In this document: in pieces, positions 39,684 through 48,580 of the stretch
Numbering within the stretch: position 1 is the stretch's first letter
How the letters are laid out: each line of letters starts with the position of its first letter
NCBI GenBank assembly: GCA_030849075.1
Contig: JASAOO010003495.1
Span: 1-64,000 of the forward strand
DNA: 64,000 bases
From: Zelonia costaricensis
Lineage: Eukaryota; Euglenozoa; Kinetoplastea; Trypanosomatida; Trypanosomatidae
Reading direction: 5' to 3'
Position numbers and translations under genes: made by a program
The notes under the pieces: model-generated
What the model saw: the letters and a program-made list of their open reading frames with translations, nothing else
Databases searched by the model: none
What the model was told of the DNA's origin: nothing

Positions 39684-40584
39684 CCGATGCCGGGTGCGCG
39701 CATGCCAGGTGTACTTGCCCTTGTGCCAGAGCGGTCGACGCCTGTGTTTGAGTGTTGTGTTGGTGTGAGTGTGCGTCGGTGTGCTGATGTGTGTCGCAGA
39801 AGGGAGGGGAGTGTTCGTGTTCTTGTCGCATCGTGTCGTCACGTATCACATGAACCTCAACATGAGAGAGAGAAGGTGGTTGACAAGCAGTGCACGGTTG
39901 TTGAGGTGCAGCAGAAGCTGGGGCAGTCTCACGGAGCGCCTCAGGGGTGTGCCAGCCCGCTTGACGACCTCCTCGTGCATGCGGGGACGCAGGGGGGGGG
40001 GCGAGAGTTGAGGTCGGCCCGCTACGCGCTCCATCGGCGCGCGCACTTCACACGGCATAAGGAGTCGATGCCTCACGCGACGATGCGCCCTCGAGTGCAG
40101 GCATCACCGTGAGGAGCGCCGCCACGCACCGGGGGGTTCAGCCGGCGTGTGCCTTCGCTCGCGTGCCCTCACACGCACAGTCACTCCCTCACTCGATTCC
40201 TTTCGTCCATCTTCACTTCCACACGACACACCACCTGCACATTTTCATCATCTCCTCCTCCCCCCTCCCCCCCCCCCCCGCCGCCCACCCCATCACACAC
40301 ACACACAGGTCATCACCATTTCCTACATCTGCTCCACTCCCCTTCTCACTCACTCAGCGACTGCAGCGTATTGGCTTCGTCACTGCCTATTGATCACCCC
40401 CCCCCTCCGCACACACACACACGCGCACTTCTTCTCCCTTCCTTCTGTGCTCCCTCACTGCTTCGAGCGGTGCCCTGCAACTGCTCCCAGACTTTTCATA
40501 TTCACCGAAGGTTTCTCGGTGTGGTACCGCCGGCCTCCGCCTCCTCACTTCCAACAAACATACATACACACACACACACGCGAA
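39684..40584. other. Spacer upstream of FeSOD
   Basis: No credible gene was seen. A purine-richer block at about 39840-40110 has no recognisable protein. It is followed by C runs at 40261-40281, C/T tracts (40430-40460) with the acceptor at 40466-40467, and a short (AC)n at 40566-40579 just before the start codon. Confidence 0.65.
40466..40467 (+). promoter_or_regulatory. Likely spliced-leader acceptor AG, FeSOD gene
   Basis: This is the first AG after the strong C/T tract at 40425-40464; it gives a 5' UTR of 118 nt that includes a short (AC)n run next to the ATG. Confidence 0.55.
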
Positions 40585-41286
40585 ATGCTGCGCCGTGTCT
40601 CCGCGAAGACTGCGTCGATCGCCGCGGCGTCGGCGGCGGCCGGTGTCTCCCTCTGTGGCTACGTGTCGATGCCGGAGCTGCAGTACCCGGCGGAGCTGCC
40701 GAAGCTCAAGTTCGATTACAAGGACGGCATCAAGCCCGTGTTCAGCCCCCGCCAGCTCGAGCTGCACTACACGAAGCACCACAAGGCCTACATCGACAAG
40801 CTCAACACGCTGGGCAACGGGTACGAGGGCAAGACGATCGAGGAGATCGTGACGGCGACCAACGGTAGTGCGGACAAGAAGGTGATGTTTAACCAGGCCG
40901 CCCAGCACTTCAACCACTCCTTCTACTGGAACTGCCTCACCCCGAACGGGTCGCCGATGCCGTCGCCGCTCGAGGCGGCCATCACGAAGCAGTTCGGCGG
41001 CGTCAACGACTTCAAGACGGCGTTCCAGACGGCGGGCGCGAACAACTTCGGGTCTGGGTGGACGTGGCTCTGCGTGAACCCAAAGACGAAGGAGCTGGAG
41101 ATCGACAACACCAGCAACGCCGGCTGCCCTGTCACCTCGGGGCTGCGCCCGATCTTCACCGCTGACGTCTGGGAGCACGCGTACTACAAGGACTTCGAGA
41201 ACCGCCGGCCGGACTACCTGAAGGAGCTCTGGCAGGTCGTCAACTGGAGCTATGTCGCGGAGATGTACGCGAAGGCCATGAAGTAG
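40585..41286 (+). CDS. SODA: Mitochondrial iron superoxide dismutase
   Basis: This 233-residue FeSOD converts superoxide to oxygen and hydrogen peroxide. The metal ligands are all present: H61 (in HYTKHHKAY), H111 (in FNHSFYW), and D194 and H198 (in DVWEHAYY). The Gln of AAQHFNH (Q107) and the GANNFGSGW stretch favour iron over manganese. The first 30 or so residues are Arg/Ala/Ser-rich without acids and precede the usual LPKLKFDY start, so they are a probable mitochondrial presequence. This matches the Leishmania SODA isoform, which I recall on chromosome 8. The start is the first Met after the splice acceptor. Nothing is missing or truncated. Confidence 0.95.
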   Translation: MLRRVSAKTASIAAASAAAGVSLCGYVSMPELQYPAELPKLKFDYKDGIKPVFSPRQLELHYTKHHKAYIDKLNTLGNGYEGKTIEEIVTATNGSADKKVMFNQAAQHFNHSFYWNCLTPNGSPMPSPLEAAITKQFGGVNDFKTAFQTAGANNFGSGWTWLCVNPKTKELEIDNTSNAGCPVTSGLRPIFTADVWEHAYYKDFENRRPDYLKELWQVVNWSYVAEMYAKAMK

Positions 41287-42493
41287 CGCCGTCCGATATC
41301 ACGGGCAAACAGGCGACGGACGGTTGTGCGCGGTGAGCTTCTTTCTTATCTCCCTCCCTCCTCCCCCTCCCTCGTGCGTGCTTTGCCTTCCTGTTCCTCG
41401 TTCTCATGCTTCGCGTCTGTGACGGCGTCTAGCCACACGTCTATCTATATATCTAGCCTTATACCTCCCTTATTATCACGCACCGCCTTGGCCACCCCCC
41501 CCTCCCCCTCCACACACTCACACGCCTCACCCCACTGCCGCCACCCGCCTGCCCCGAACTCCTTCTTCAGTGGCTCTGCAGGTGCGTCCGGGGCGCACCC
41601 CCCTCCACCGTCTCGCGCACGCACACGTTGTAGGGGTGGGTGGGGTGGGGTGGGCGGGATGGGAACCACGATGCGGGAAGTGTGCATGCCTGTGTATGTG
41701 TGTGTGTGTCCCGGTGTACGTGTGGGTGGGTGGGTTGGCGCCCCCCCCTCCCCCTCCTGACGCGTTGCGTGCCTCACAGGCCACTTGCCGCGCACACTGG
41801 AGGAGTACACAATTCTGCCAACGATCTCGTAGGAGCGCAGTCGGGTGTGTACGACACTCACGAAAATCACACACACACACACGCACGCAAACACGCATAC
41901 ATGCCCACATGCGTCTACACGTGCACTTAGAATCCATCTTGAAGTTACTAAGAAACGTGGTGAGGGGGGGGGGCGAGGCGGAGGAGGAGCCACGCGTCCT
42001 CTCAGTGATGGCTTCGGCACCCTTCCCGTAGCGCACCTGGTGGCCTCCTCGCCCTTGGAAAAGAAAGGGGGTGGTGGTGGATGCTGCACTCGCTCTGCGT
42101 GGGTGGTGCCCGCTGAGGGAAGCGCACATCGTCGTGCACCTCAGTTTCTTCTTCGCTGCGTGGGGTAACCGAAGGCGGTGAAGTGGAATGCGCACAACTC
42201 TGCACGCCGGTGTCTCCGGTGCCAGATGTTCATCGTGCGTGGCACCTTGGATGCACCTCCACCCACGCACCGCGCGGCTGCGTCGGTTGAGATGTGCCGC
42301 TCCTCTAACCCGCCTCTACTACATGCCCCCTCCCTCCCTCCCTCGCTGTCTCTTGCTCACACACGCACGCCCATGCACACCACCCATCGCAGCCCAGGCA
42401 TCACAGACGCGCACTCTTGACTACGAAGCGTACACGAACCGTATACCCACCCACCCACCAACACACACACACACACCTCAGTTCGCCTGCGAG
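41287..42493. other. Spacer upstream of the first isochorismatase-like gene
   Basis: No credible gene was seen. It has C/T tracts at 41340-41400 and 41490-41520, a GGTGGG-type run at 41636-41660, a (TG)n at 41697-41709, a (CA)n at 41871-41885, and C/T tract 42324-42360 leading to the acceptor at 42391-42392. A final short (CA)n at 42463-42477 sits just before the start. Confidence 0.65.
42391..42392 (+). promoter_or_regulatory. Likely spliced-leader acceptor AG, first isochorismatase-like gene
   Basis: This is the first AG after the C/T tract at 42324-42360, and it gives a 5' UTR of 102 nt. Confidence 0.5.
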
Positions 42494-43216
42494 ATGGCGG
42501 AGTCGGCCATAGATGCGACACCGGCCATCACCGTGCCTGCGCTGCGCCGCCCCCGCAGGGCGCAGCGCCTGCAGAAGTTTGACGCGTGCCGCACGCTATT
42601 CATGTGCTGCGACATGCAGGAGAAGCTCGCGGACAAGATCCCGGGCTTCCACGAGACGATCCATGTGACGAACAACATCACCCTCTTCTGTGAGATGCTC
42701 GGCCCCAAGTACTGCAACGTGCTGGCGACGCTGCAGTACCCGCAGGGGGTGGGCCCGCTCTACCACGAGATCGAGCTGCCACCCGACACCCCGGTCTTCC
42801 CGAAAATCGAGCCGTCCATGCTGCTGCCCGAGGTGCTGCCGTACCTGTACGGCGATGCCGAGCGCGGCATCCTGCCCGTGCAGCAGGTGGTCCTGTGGGG
42901 CCACGAGACGCACGTGTGCATCATGCAGACCAGCGATGAGCTGCTGCGCCGCGGGTTTCGCGTGGCCATCATGACGGACGCGTGTGCGTCGCAGCGTCGC
43001 ATCGACCACGAGGTCGCGCTGATGGAGATGGCGAAGTGGGAAGGGCTGCTGCTGACGGACTCGGTGAGCATGTACACGATGATTGTTCGTGCAGACGACC
43101 TCTTCTGCAAGCCGGCCATGAAGCTCGTCCTCGACCGCGCCAGCGCCTTCACACGGCCCTACAAGCGGTCTGAGGACCCCACGCTGTCGCCGGAGGAGCG
43201 GGCGCGGGTTCTGTAG
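42494..43216 (+). CDS. Isochorismatase-like hydrolase, tandem copy 1
   Basis: This 240-residue member of the cysteine-hydrolase (isochorismatase) superfamily, close to the eukaryotic ISOC1/2 branch, is the type I recall being annotated in Leishmania as ribonuclease mar1. The putative Asp-Lys-Cys triad is intact: D40 (in CCDMQEK), K104 (in PKIEPSM) and C142 (in THVCIMQT). It has a 25-residue Arg/Pro N-terminal extension not shared by the other two copies. The usual TEQYPQG segment has become ALTLQYPQG, losing the Glu. The true substrate is unknown; family members cleave amide, vinyl-ether or related bonds. It heads a head-to-tail set of three paralogues (next at 44145 and 45585), likely from tandem duplication. 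The start is the first Met after the splice acceptor. Confidence 0.88.
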   Translation: MAESAIDATPAITVPALRRPRRAQRLQKFDACRTLFMCCDMQEKLADKIPGFHETIHVTNNITLFCEMLGPKYCNVLATLQYPQGVGPLYHEIELPPDTPVFPKIEPSMLLPEVLPYLYGDAERGILPVQQVVLWGHETHVCIMQTSDELLRRGFRVAIMTDACASQRRIDHEVALMEMAKWEGLLLTDSVSMYTMIVRADDLFCKPAMKLVLDRASAFTRPYKRSEDPTLSPEERARVL

Positions 43217-43944
43217 GCAGAGTACATGGCCACCTGCTCATCCAAGCCTCGCCGGCTTCTCCATGGTGGGGACGCGCGCACACGCATGTCTGCCAGGCGG
43301 TGCCCGAACACGTCCGTCGCGGCCACTCTCTATGTGTCCTCGCTCCTGCTGGCCCCCCCCCCCCTCCCCCCTCCGGCCTCACTCACTCTCACATCGTTCC
43401 TCGTGGTCGCTCTCTGGTGTGAGCCGTTATTGATCGTACGAGCACGACCTGCCGTCCAGCATGACCCCACCACTTCTCGTTGGCGTACCATGCCGGCTCG
43501 CGTGCGCCACCCCCCCAGTCCCCTCAAAGCGAAGAACAAGGAGCAGCCAATCACCGCTGCAGAGGCATCAGCGCCAAAGTGTCCGAGTCACTTCTCCAAG
43601 TCTCGTCTCACACCGATCGCGCCCGGGGCAACGGCGCATCGAGTTGTGCACGGCAGGGAGCAGACACGCACACACGCAGAGTCCGCTGACTTCCCAAGCC
43701 GGGGCCGAGTCGACAAGCTGCGCGAATGCTTGGACGTTTGAGTGAGCTCGACGTGCGTGTGCCACGTACACCGCAGTTGTGGAACCTCCCCGCCGCCCCG
43801 CGTCCTGCGGCCACCGAGCCCCCCACCCCCCCCCTCACGCGCCCCATACATGAATGGACACAACCGTTTCTCATCCTTGCCTGTTCTGCTTTCCGCCGCG
43901 AGACGTGCAACCGCCCGCCGCGTGTCCTCAGCAGTCGTGTGAGC

Positions 43945-43971
<27 letters not shown>
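43945..43971 (+). repeat. (AC)n microsatellite
   Basis: About 13 AC units lie upstream of the second isochorismatase-like copy. An ATAC break is followed by a few more units. Confidence 0.9.
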
Positions 43972-43977
<6 letters not shown>

Positions 43978-44087
43978 ACACGCCGATACGCGTCCACACA
44001 TCCACAGCTCTGTAGCACGCTTGCTGGAACGACGCACTTGGTGTCGTGAGCCCCGCTCTTATCCGCTCCTTCTTCTCTTCGAATTGG

Positions 44088-44089
44088 AG
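44088..44089 (+). promoter_or_regulatory. Likely spliced-leader acceptor AG, second isochorismatase-like gene
   Basis: The AG is the first after the C/T tract at 44051-44080 and gives a 55-nt 5' UTR before the ATG at 44145. It also rules out the earlier in-frame ATG at 44046. Confidence 0.6.
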
Positions 44090-44144
44090 TGATCAATCAG
44101 TTCCACTTCCTTCCCTCCCCCCTCACCCCGTTCCGATTCCCATC

Positions 44145-44879
44145 ATGATCTCTGAGCACTCCCGGCTGATCCACAAGTTCGACTCATGCCGCACCGCCTT
44201 CATGCTGTGTGATGTGCAGGAGAAGGTGGAGTCGCACATCGACAACTTCCTAGACGCCGTCGACGTCGCCAACGCGATGTCGGCGCTGCATCAGCTGCTT
44301 GGGCCGGAGCACTCCGTCTTCATCGTCACGGAGCAGTACCCGCAGGGGGTCGGTCACGTGCACCCCGCCATCCAACTGCCCCCGGACGCCGTGGTGGCGG
44401 AGAAGATGCAGCCGTCGATGCTCGTGCCCGCCGTGCGGCCGCACATCTTCGGCGACGCCACGCGGGGTATCCCGCCGGTGCAGCAGGCCATCATCTGGGG
44501 CCACGAGACGTATGGGTGCGTGCTGCAGACGGCCGACGAGCTCCTGACAAGCGGAATTCGCGTCGCGGTGCTCGTGGACGGCTGCGCCGCGCAGAGTCGT
44601 GAGAAGCACAACACGGCAGTGCTGCAGATGTCGCACTGGGAGGGGCTTATGGTGACGACGACGCCGTCGGCCGTCATGCAGCTCACCCGGTCCGATGCCC
44701 GCTTCCTGAAGGCGATCATCCAGGTGCTCAAGAAGCACGGCGCCGACTGGGCCGCGACGCAGCAACGACTGCAGCAGCAGAAGCAGCAGCAGGAGTCGTC
44801 GGCCGAGGCCGAGGTTGGCGAGGCCCGCGCGGCGCGGGGCCTGCAGCCCTCCGCGTGGTCTGGCATGGACCCGTCGTGA
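44145..44879 (+). CDS. Isochorismatase-like hydrolase, tandem copy 2
   Basis: This is the second of three tandem paralogues, 244 residues long. The triad is intact with the same spacing as its neighbours: D23 (LCDVQEK), K87 (EKMQPSM) and C125 (in ETYGCVLQT). The conserved THVC around the Cys is changed to TYGC, and the segment after the core is DGCAAQSREKHNTAV, more diverged than copies 1 and 3. A unique C-terminal tail of about 45 residues is Gln-rich (QQRLQQQKQQQ) then Ala/Glu-rich, probably disordered. It retains TEQYPQG. The changes near the Cys suggest a different substrate or a regulatory role. The start at 44145 rather than 44046 is fixed by the splice acceptor between them. Confidence 0.87.
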   Translation: MISEHSRLIHKFDSCRTAFMLCDVQEKVESHIDNFLDAVDVANAMSALHQLLGPEHSVFIVTEQYPQGVGHVHPAIQLPPDAVVAEKMQPSMLVPAVRPHIFGDATRGIPPVQQAIIWGHETYGCVLQTADELLTSGIRVAVLVDGCAAQSREKHNTAVLQMSHWEGLMVTTTPSAVMQLTRSDARFLKAIIQVLKKHGADWAATQQRLQQQKQQQESSAEAEVGEARAARGLQPSAWSGMDPS

Positions 44880-45584
44880 CCAGGCCGGAGGAGAGAAAAG
44901 CGCGTCGGCGCGTTTGCACGACTGCGTGGCTCGGTCTCTGCCGTGGGCGTCTTTCGGTGGCTTGATTCTATCGCGTGACTTGTCGAAGTATCGACAGCGA
45001 GCGAGAGCGCGTGCGCGTGAGGTGGTCACGAAGGCGGGAGGGAGGTGGGGGACGGCGATGACCGGTGTCGCTGCCATGTGCACATCTGCGCAGCACCTCT
45101 CACGTGAACCCCCCCCCCCCCCGCGGGACCTGCACGGTGCCTCTACCATTCGTTTCCTCTGTTTGCATGTGTGTGTGTATTGGCGTGTGTGCGTGTGTGT
45201 GTGTCTGCACGCGCGCCGTGTGACAGCTTCTTCGATTCTCCTTCCGTGCCTGCCACTGAAATGACAGCGTCGTGATGTGGCGCGCACGAGAGCACGCAGT
45301 GCGATCCACCGTAGACGTGTTCGCAGCGCTGGCCTCCCTCCGTGTGCGCACACCGGTCGCCCGGTATTCTGCGGACCTTGCGTAGACGGCTCCCTCGACG
45401 CTAACGCCATCTCCACCTCCCCTCCCCGCGCACACGCCTTCGTTCCATACGCACACGCGCATAGAGCAGACGCATAGCCCATCTGTTGTCGACCGTCACC
45501 GCTACACGCACGCACAGACGCACCTTCCCGGTTTCACCATCCCCCCTTCCTTCCTTCAACCTTCCCCACTCCCATAGTCGAACG
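44880..45584. other. Spacer between isochorismatase-like copies 2 and 3
   Basis: No credible gene was seen. It contains a run of 14 C (45109-45122), (TG)n at 45170-45204, mixed sequence, and a C/T leader at 45535-45575 ending in the acceptor 45576-45577. Confidence 0.65.
45576..45577 (+). promoter_or_regulatory. Possible spliced-leader acceptor AG, third isochorismatase-like gene
   Basis: The TAG follows the tract 45540-45573 but lies only 7 nt before the ATG at 45585. Such a short leader is unusual, so an upstream AG might be used instead. Confidence 0.4.
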
Positions 45585-46259
45585 ATGGCGGCCCCCGCCC
45601 TCGTCACGGCGCGCTCGCACTTGATGCAGAAGTTCGACACGTGCCGCACCATCTTCATGTGCTGCGACATCCAGGAGAAGCTCCGCACCCGCATCCCCGA
45701 CTTCGACGCCGCCGTGGACGTCTCCAACGCCATGGCGAAAATGCACAACGCCTTCACCCCGAAGCACGCCACGTTCGTGGCCACCGAGCAGTACCCGCAG
45801 GGGGTGGGGCACCTCGTGCAGGAGATCCAGCTGCCACCCAACACCCCCGTCTTCGCCAAGAGCCAGCCGTCTATGCTGCTGCCCGAGATGCTGCCGTACC
45901 TCGAGGGCGACGCCGCGCGCGGCATCCTGCCCGTGCAGCAGGCTGTGCTGTGGGGCCACGAGACGCACGTGTGCGTCATGCAGACGGCCGATGAACTGGT
46001 GCGGCGCAACATCCGCGTGGCCGTGGTCGTGGACGGGTGCGCGTCGCAGCAGCGCCTCGACCACGACGTCGCCGTGATGGAGATGGCGAAGTGGGACAAC
46101 CTGATGCTGACGACCACCGTCTCCCTGCTGCTGCAGCTGACGCGCGGCGACTCGGCCGTGATGGGGTCGCTGATGCACATTGTGAAGCAGAAGCGGGCGG
46201 ACCCCTCACGCTTCCCGAGCACCGCCGCCGCGGCAGACCGCAAAATCATGAAGGAGTGA
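45585..46259 (+). CDS. Isochorismatase-like hydrolase, tandem copy 3
   Basis: This third tandem paralogue, 224 residues, looks the most standard of the set. The triad is D28 (CCDIQEK), K92 (AKSQPSM) and C130 (THVCVMQT), and TEQYPQG is kept. Copies 1 and 3 share the ETHVC context and the MEMAKW stretch, while copies 2 and 3 share TEQYPQGVGH and TADEL, so copy 3 is closest to a common ancestor. It ends in a short basic tail without the Gln-rich extension of copy 2. No targeting signal is evident. As for the other copies, the substrate is unknown; the ribonuclease label I recall for these genes does not follow from the fold. Confidence 0.88.
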   Translation: MAAPALVTARSHLMQKFDTCRTIFMCCDIQEKLRTRIPDFDAAVDVSNAMAKMHNAFTPKHATFVATEQYPQGVGHLVQEIQLPPNTPVFAKSQPSMLLPEMLPYLEGDAARGILPVQQAVLWGHETHVCVMQTADELVRRNIRVAVVVDGCASQQRLDHDVAVMEMAKWDNLMLTTTVSLLLQLTRGDSAVMGSLMHIVKQKRADPSRFPSTAAAADRKIMKE

Positions 46260-47362
46260 CGCGGTGGGCAGCTCGCCTGCGGGAGGACTCGGCGGCTGCT
46301 TTCTTCTCTGCCCTCCGCGCTGCACAAATGTTCAGCGGGGTGAGGAGAAGGCATCGGCCGGGGTAGAGGGCTGATGCGCTGGCGTGCGATGTCGCTCAGC
46401 GTCCGAACAGGCTCAGCAATTCGCCCACCCCGCCCGCACCGCCCGCACACGCTTGACCGCGGACTGGGAGGTGGCGGGACCTCGCCATTTGAGAAGGACG
46501 TGTCTCCCCCCCCTTTCCGCCCTCCCACGTGTGCCGGCTCCACGTGCGTTGCGTTGCCTGCTGCACGAAGAGACGAGACGGGGGTGTGTGGGAGTCCACG
46601 GCCCTCATCGTCATCGCCGTTGTAGGGATGACGACCTGGCACGTGCGCGGGCGGTCAGCACAGCAGCGCTTCCGGGCAACCCATATTATCAAGCATCTCC
46701 ACACCCCTCCACACACACACACACACATCAGCACACACCCTTTCACACGCTTGCGGCTTCGATGTCTTCCTTTCTGTGCTGAAGCTGCGCGTGTCGTTTC
46801 TTTCCACGTGTGTAGTGCAACTTGTGTGTGTGTGTGCTGATGTGTGTGCCCCGCGTATCGTCGTGTCGTGTCTCTTGCAGCGCCATTTGCCTGCGGGCTG
46901 CGCATGCACCCCTTCCTCCTCTTCCCGCTCACACACACACACCGCTGCCAACTCGGCCTCCCTTCCCCTCTCTTCACTTTCTCACGTTCTCACGAAAGCA
47001 CACAAAACGCGCAGCCGGCGGCCACCGCCCCACGGAGTGGAGACGCGACACGGCACAAGCGCCATGGATCGCGGGCAATGCGAGGACAGACGCACGGTGA
47101 TGAGGTACGCACCTCGGCTGCTACGCCACTCCTCCACCTCCACCTCCGCTTCCACCTCCGCCCCGCCCGCCGTCGGTCACGTCACGCCACGGTGCGGGCG
47201 GCATGCGCAGCCCCCCCCTCCTCCCTCCTCGACTCCTCACCGCATCTTGGCACCGACCTCCTCCCTCGCTATGTGCCTCTCTTGCGCCCGCTCCGTGTGC
47301 GACCCCGCGTCGTGTACTCGCCCAGTACCGACAACGAAGTCGCCGGCTCTTCCCTACACCCG

Positions 47363-47399
47363 CCCACCCACCCACCCACCCACCCACACACACACACAC
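47363..47399 (+). repeat. Compound (CCCA)n(CA)n repeat
   Basis: Five or so CCCA units pass into a CA run in the leader region of the small Tim gene. Confidence 0.85.
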
Positions 47400-47437
47400 T
47401 GATCCTCCACCCTTCCAACTGCCCACCGGCTTCACGG

Positions 47438-47439
47438 AG
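47438..47439 (+). promoter_or_regulatory. Likely spliced-leader acceptor AG, small Tim gene
   Basis: This is the first AG after the C/T-rich stretch at 47401-47433, and it lies 77 nt before the ATG at 47516. Confidence 0.5.
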
Positions 47440-47515
47440 TCGGCACCACCACCTCCACGGCTTGTGAACTCGTTCTCTCGTACGCGCCCCCCTCTGCCCG
47501 CTACGCGGTGTCATC

Positions 47516-47803
47516 ATGCAGGCCCAGATGATGTTAGCCGAGGCGGCTGAGCACTACACCCGCATCGACCTCGCCAACCTCCTCCTGGGGCAGTGCTGGG
47601 ACATCTGCTACGACCGCCAGCTGACCCGCGCCGAGCTGGCCAGCGGCGAGCTGCCCGACACCAAGGTGCAGAAGATGGAGGCCTGCGCGCGCAAGTGCGT
47701 CGCGCGGCACTTCGAAGCGCTCGAGCTGATGAACGCCACGCGCGAGCTGCGGGAGAAGGAACAGATGCAAGGACTGGCACCCGGAACGCTCACGGGGCTG
47801 TGA
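47516..47803 (+). CDS. Small Tim (Tim8/9/10/13-type) import chaperone
   Basis: The 95-residue product has the twin CX3C signature of small Tim proteins: C27-x3-C31 and C57-x3-C61, separated by 25 residues, within two predicted helices. In the family these form two intramolecular disulfides and assemble into hexameric rings in the mitochondrial intermembrane space, carrying hydrophobic carrier and beta-barrel precursors from the TOM to TIM22/SAM. The size fits the family (about 80-100 residues). No cleavable presequence is present, as expected for MIA-pathway substrates. Which of the Tim8/9/10/13 types it is cannot be told by eye. The start is the first ATG after the splice acceptor. Confidence 0.88.
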   Translation: MQAQMMLAEAAEHYTRIDLANLLLGQCWDICYDRQLTRAELASGELPDTKVQKMEACARKCVARHFEALELMNATRELREKEQMQGLAPGTLTGL

Positions 47804-48580
47804 GCGAAGGTAGCCGCGCTGCGTATGTGCGGTAGTGTGTGTGTTTGCGTATGTCTGCCGGATGCGTGAATGAGGTTGTCGAGTCACAGTACTCTATAAA
47901 GAAAAAAAAGCCAAGCACCGATGAAGTCCTGCAGACCGCCAGCCTCGCAGCCGTGCGCAACCCCCCCCCCCCCCCGCGCCATCTCGTCATCTGGCAGAGC
48001 CTTCACGCGCATGGATGCGCAGCTTTGTGTCGGCGACCACGACAGAGGCCTCGACCTCTTCGCACCGCTGGTCATCACCTTCCCTATGCAAGTGTTCAAC
48101 TTCAACAGGCCACCCATTGAAGCTGGTGCTGCTGTGTGCTGTGTCTCTCTCCCCACACTCTCCTACACAGACCCTCTCACGTACACCGGCTACTACCTCA
48201 ACGTGGGCGCGGCGGCTCCTCAGCACCCGCTCCTGGTCGGGAGAGACTCATACCTCCCACCCAGATCACGCAGAATCACACACACACATACACACACGAG
48301 GCACACCGACATCGGCGTGCCGCGTTTGGCGCCCGCCGACGTGCCGTATCTCCTCACAGAACTCTTGTGTTCAGGGCTGCCTCGTTGCGCCACCGTAATC
48401 GTATTGCACTTGCACAGACTAACCTAAAAGGGACTGGAGGAGGAGGTAAAGGAGGAACAGCGGCTTCCGAGTTGCCCACCTCACCCCGCTCACTATCCCG
48501 TCTGTCAACCGCCGCCCCTCTGCGGCACCTCTCTCGGTTTCTTCTCCGCTCACCCGCTGCTGCTGGCGCTGCTCTGCCGC
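47804..48580. other. Spacer upstream of the giant gene
   Basis: No credible gene was seen. It has a run of 15 C at 47961-47975, mixed sequence, (CA)n at 48279-48297, a purine-rich patch at 48425-48460, and a strong C/T tract at 48480-48560 that runs almost to the ATG. No AG lies between that tract and 48581, so the acceptor is unclear. Confidence 0.6.

Larger units (their letters stand above)
43217..44144. other. Spacer between isochorismatase-like copies 1 and 2
   Basis: No credible gene was seen. It holds C/T tracts at 43345-43375, a mixed middle, a C-run zone at 43800-43830, (AC)n at 43945-43971, and the C/T leader at 44050-44080 of copy 2. Confidence 0.65.
46260..47515. other. Spacer upstream of the small Tim gene
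   Basis: No credible gene was seen. A mixed flank is followed by (CA)n at 46706-46730, C/T tracts at 46890-46980, CCACCT-type units at 47128-47160, a CCCA/CA compound repeat at 47363-47399, and the final leader with acceptor at 47438-47439. Confidence 0.65.

Noticed and set aside
42494..46259. The three hydrolases considered as true ribonucleases
   Set aside because: The fold and Asp-Lys-Cys triad are those of isochorismatase-type hydrolases; nothing in the sequence supports RNase chemistry.
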